A DNA stretch of 64,000 bases, taken from positions 43,396,913 to 43,460,912 of the forward strand of contig NC_089753.1 in NCBI RefSeq assembly GCF_040412425.1, written 5' to 3'. The DNA comes from Macrobrachium rosenbergii (Eukaryota; Arthropoda; Malacostraca; Decapoda; Palaemonidae). A model generated the notes under the pieces. The model made no database searches. It worked only from the letters and a program-made list of their open reading frames with translations, and was not told the DNA's origin. Shown one piece after another: positions 61,165 to 64,000 of this stretch. The position numbers and the translations under genes were made by a program. The first letter of the stretch is position 1, and every line of letters begins with the position of its first letter.

Positions 61165-62735
61165 TCGATCAAACTTTACACACAAACTCATTGTGACAAA
61201 AGTGGTAGGAATTTCACCGCGTAATACTTACTAGAATTTGAACTTAAATTTCAGAAAATACATTCATTGACGCGAAAGACCAAATAAATGTTTAAAATCT
61301 TTTGGCCTTAAACAGATATTTCAAGATTAGAAGATAAGAATTTCCATATTAAAAGAAAATATTATCAACGGAAAACAATGCGTATAAAAAAATCATTTCA
61401 CTTAATAAAATATCAGTTAATTTTTAAGACAATGAACGTACCAAAAACTGCAAGTATAAATCCACATCATAAACCAGAAATAAGCTGCCCGAACAGACGA
61501 ATAAACTTCCCTACGTAAGAAAAACAGAACCTAAGCCTATGATCAATTCAAAAACATTTCAACGTATGAAACAAAAAGACATCAGAATATAGTCACTCGT
61601 CCGTGTTACCGGCAAAGCAGCACATGTCCCCTGACAACCCCGGAGGCAGACTGAATGATCGTCTGTGTATCACTGTCTATCACTTTTACCTTGACACTGC
61701 AACTTCTGAATCTTTGAAGAATCGGTCAAACTACAACAGAAGCCATGGCTCTAACTTTTGAACTATAATAGAGAGAGAGACTTGACATTTTGCTTGCATA
61801 CTCCTCACAGAAAGCCTTTTCGGATGACATGAAAAAGTATATCTTAGTTTAACCAGACCACCGAGCTGATTAACAGCTCTCCTAGGGCTGGCCCGAAGGA
61901 TTAGATTTATTTTACGTGGCTAAGAACCAACTGGTTACCTAGCAACGGGACCTACAGCTGATTGTGGAATCCGAACCACATTATGACGAGAAATGAATTT
62001 CTATCATCAGAAATAAATTCCTCTAACTCTTCATTGGCCGGTCGGAGAGTCGAACGCTGGGCCAACAGCGTGCTAGCCGAGAGCTCTACCAACCCATCCA
62101 ATGAAGAACTAGGGATGACATGAAGATTGCTGACCCCTCATGTGACCTTTAGACTGAAATAGCTGCCACGTTTAAGGGATTTCAGTCTCCCGACAACCAT
62201 CATGCACAGATTTGAAGATACAGAGATTGCACGTTCGGGGTTGGTAGGGAACATGTATTGCTTTGCCAGTAACACGGACGGGTGACTATATTCAGATGTC
62301 TTTTGTTTCATACGTTGAAATATATTTGAATTTATTCATACGGTTAGTTTTTGTTATCATAGGCTTAGGTTTTGTTTTTCTAAGTAGAGAAGTTTATTCG
62401 TCTGGTCGTACACCTTATTTCTGGTTCATTATTTGGATTTTTGCTTGCAGTTTTTGGTACGTTCCTTGTCTTAGAAATTAAATGAAATTTTATTAAGTGA
62501 AATAATTTTTTATACGCCTTGTTTTGTATTGATAATATTTTCTTTTAATATAGAAATTCTTATCTTCTAATCTTGAAATATCTGTTCAAGGCCAAAAAAT
62601 TTTAAACATTTATTTGGTCTTTCACGTCACTCAGTTCATGAATATATTTTTTAAAATTTAAATTTAAATGCTAGTAGGTATTTCACAGTGAAATTCCCAC
62701 GACTTTTATCACAATGTGTTTGTCACATGGTCGAT
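61165..62735. mobile_element. Large diverged inverted repeat, ~470-560-bp arms, split by a SINE
   Basis: The left arm (about 61165-61640) and right arm (about 62245-62735) match as reverse complements with roughly one difference in six to eight bases. Shared blocks include AAAGACCAAATAAATGTTTA, GATATTTCAAGATTAGAAGA and AACCTAAGCCTATGAT. The spacer contains SINE family A copy 3. It may be an aged foldback or TIR element; no transposase frame is seen. Confidence 0.85.
61834..62112 (-). mobile_element. tRNA-derived SINE, family A, copy 3, with 12-bp target-site duplication
   Basis: Flanked by GGATGACATGAA at 61822-61833 and 62113-62124. The body is as in copies 1 and 2. The tRNA head on the - strand, TTGGTAGAGCTCTCGGCTAG, and its box B region differ from copy 1. 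Confidence 0.92.
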
Positions 62736-62838
62736 TCTGACCATCTAAAAAGACGCCAGTTGTTAAAAGTCTTTATTTATGTGAGATGAATCAAATGTCT
62801 CCTGTTCAGTCCTCTCTCACTGATTCGACAAACGAATA

Positions 62839-63150
62839 TCCCGTGGGGGTGTAGTGCCGTCAGTGCACCTCATGCGGTGCACTGTAGGCATTACTTAAGG
62901 TTCTTGGCAGCGTGCCTTCGGCCCCTAGCTGCAACCCCTTTCGTTCCTTTCACTGTACTTCCTTTCATATTCTCTTTCTTCCGTCTAACGTTCCACCATC
63001 TCATAACAATTGATTCATAGTGCAACTGCGAGGTTTTCCTCCTGTTACGCCTTTCAGACCTCTTACTCTCAATTTCCGTTTCAGCGCTGAATGACCTCAT
63101 AGGTCCCAGTGCTTAGCCTTTGGCCTAGAATTTATATTCAGTTCAGTTCA
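62839..63150 (+). mobile_element. SINE-like family B, copy 5, with target-site duplication
   Basis: Flanked by GACAAACGAATA (62827-62838) and GACAAACTAATA (63151-63162). It contains CAGTGCACC-TCATGC-GGTGCACTG near the start, TCGGCCCCTAGCTGCAACCC, CGCTGAATGACCTCATAGGT and a TTCAGTTCAG tail. Confidence 0.93.
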
Positions 63151-63162
63151 GACAAACTAATA

Positions 63163-63437
63163 AAATATTCGGAATTTATAACAGGATTACGTAAGCGTTT
63201 TCAGTGTCGTTCCAGAGTGACTTGCAGGGATAAATCATATTATGGTTTCCCGTTTTTCTTCTAGTACGTCATATATAATAATGTTTCCCCCATCGCTGTA
63301 TTTATAGGCCTCTCGGTGACGTAACCGACGATGAAGGGATGTAGTTTATATTGGAAGCTGTGAATAAATATTCTACTAAAGGTATAGGCATTTAACATTA
63401 ATAGTTGAGATTATAAGTGTATATATGCATTTATATA
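63163..63437. other. Short unassigned stretch
   Basis: No feature recognised. TATAGGCCTCTCGGTGACGT near 63306 recurs as TATAGGCCTCTCGATGACTT near 63908, a small direct repeat flanking the composite microsatellite. Confidence 0.5.
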
Positions 63438-63645
<208 letters not shown>

Positions 63646-63741
63646 ATATCAGATAGAATATTTATTTGTATGCACTAATACAAATGTATTTTTATATACG
63701 TAGAACATACTTTTGAAAACGATTTTGAACTGAAAGAATTT

Positions 63742-63746
<5 letters not shown>

Positions 63747-63785
<39 letters not shown>
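63747..63785. repeat. (GA)n microsatellite
   Basis: 39 bp of GA. Confidence 0.97.
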
Positions 63786-63789
<4 letters not shown>

Positions 63790-64000
63790 ACTTGCTCTTT
63801 ATATTTTCTAAAAACGTGAAAGATAATGACTTTTACGATCCCCAAAGTGACGTTTTCATTCTCCCCAAATCCGCTATTGCGTCATAAATATAAGTTCCCG
63901 AGCGTTTATAGGCCTCTCGATGACTTCATCGACGGCGAGAGTTATGCCGTTTATAGTTTATTGGCTTATAAAAAAATCCTTTGCGAATGATGTAAGAACA

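Overview
This is a eukaryotic, intron-rich and very repeat-rich window. It most resembles a decapod crustacean (shrimp or prawn-like). That assignment is an inference from the density and length of (TA)n, (GA)n/(CT)n and (ATT)n microsatellites, two interspersed SINE-like families, degraded LINEs, and an arthropod-type ionotropic receptor gene. No bacterial features, rRNA or CRISPR array were seen. Most open frames longer than 60 codons are microsatellite artefacts; the real coding sequence is in short spliced exons.

Three protein-coding genes can be built exon by exon. (1) On the + strand at 2473-4431 are the last three coding exons of an ionotropic receptor (ionotropic glutamate receptor superfamily); its 5' exons are not seen. 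(2) On the - strand at 24547-15756 is a complete seven-coding-exon PGAP3/Per1 gene. It encodes 320 residues, every exon boundary is in phase, and a splice acceptor just upstream of the ATG predicts a non-coding 5' exon. It lies tail to tail with the receptor gene. (3) On the - strand at 47207-40902 is a complete three-exon gene for a 145-residue secreted, probably GPI-anchored Ly6/uPAR three-finger protein of the sleepless/quiver kind, with a 5-kb first intron. A single exon at 53493-53567 (+) has excellent splice sites and a start codon and may open a fourth gene. An unassigned open exon-like stretch lies at 8961-9245 (-).

Layout: 1-900 LINE tails; 2.4-4.4 kb receptor gene; 4.6-9.9 kb intergenic with a TIR element and a tRNA-derived SINE; 10-15.7 kb unmarked AT-rich DNA that may include the PGAP3 3' UTR; 15.7-24.6 kb PGAP3 with a TA-flanked MITE in an intron; 24.6-27 kb two foldbacks and a duplicated block; 27.7-29.1 kb LINE reverse transcriptase fragment (-); 29.2-40.8 kb microsatellites, hairpins, SINEs and another LINE fragment; 40.9-47.2 kb Ly6 gene; 47.4-64 kb almost entirely simple repeats, minisatellites, foldbacks and SINEs.

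The most distinctive feature is a series of about ten long inverted repeats, with arms from about 27 to 560 bp. One is a perfect 75-bp hairpin. One is a foldback enclosing a fourteen-unit, strictly 33-bp minisatellite. Three of them share a core in which AAGCTTTC is followed by a short stem-loop, which suggests one non-autonomous mobile family. PGAP3 (GPI lipid remodelling) and the GPI-type Ly6 protein are linked by pathway, but the sequence gives no evidence of co-regulation.
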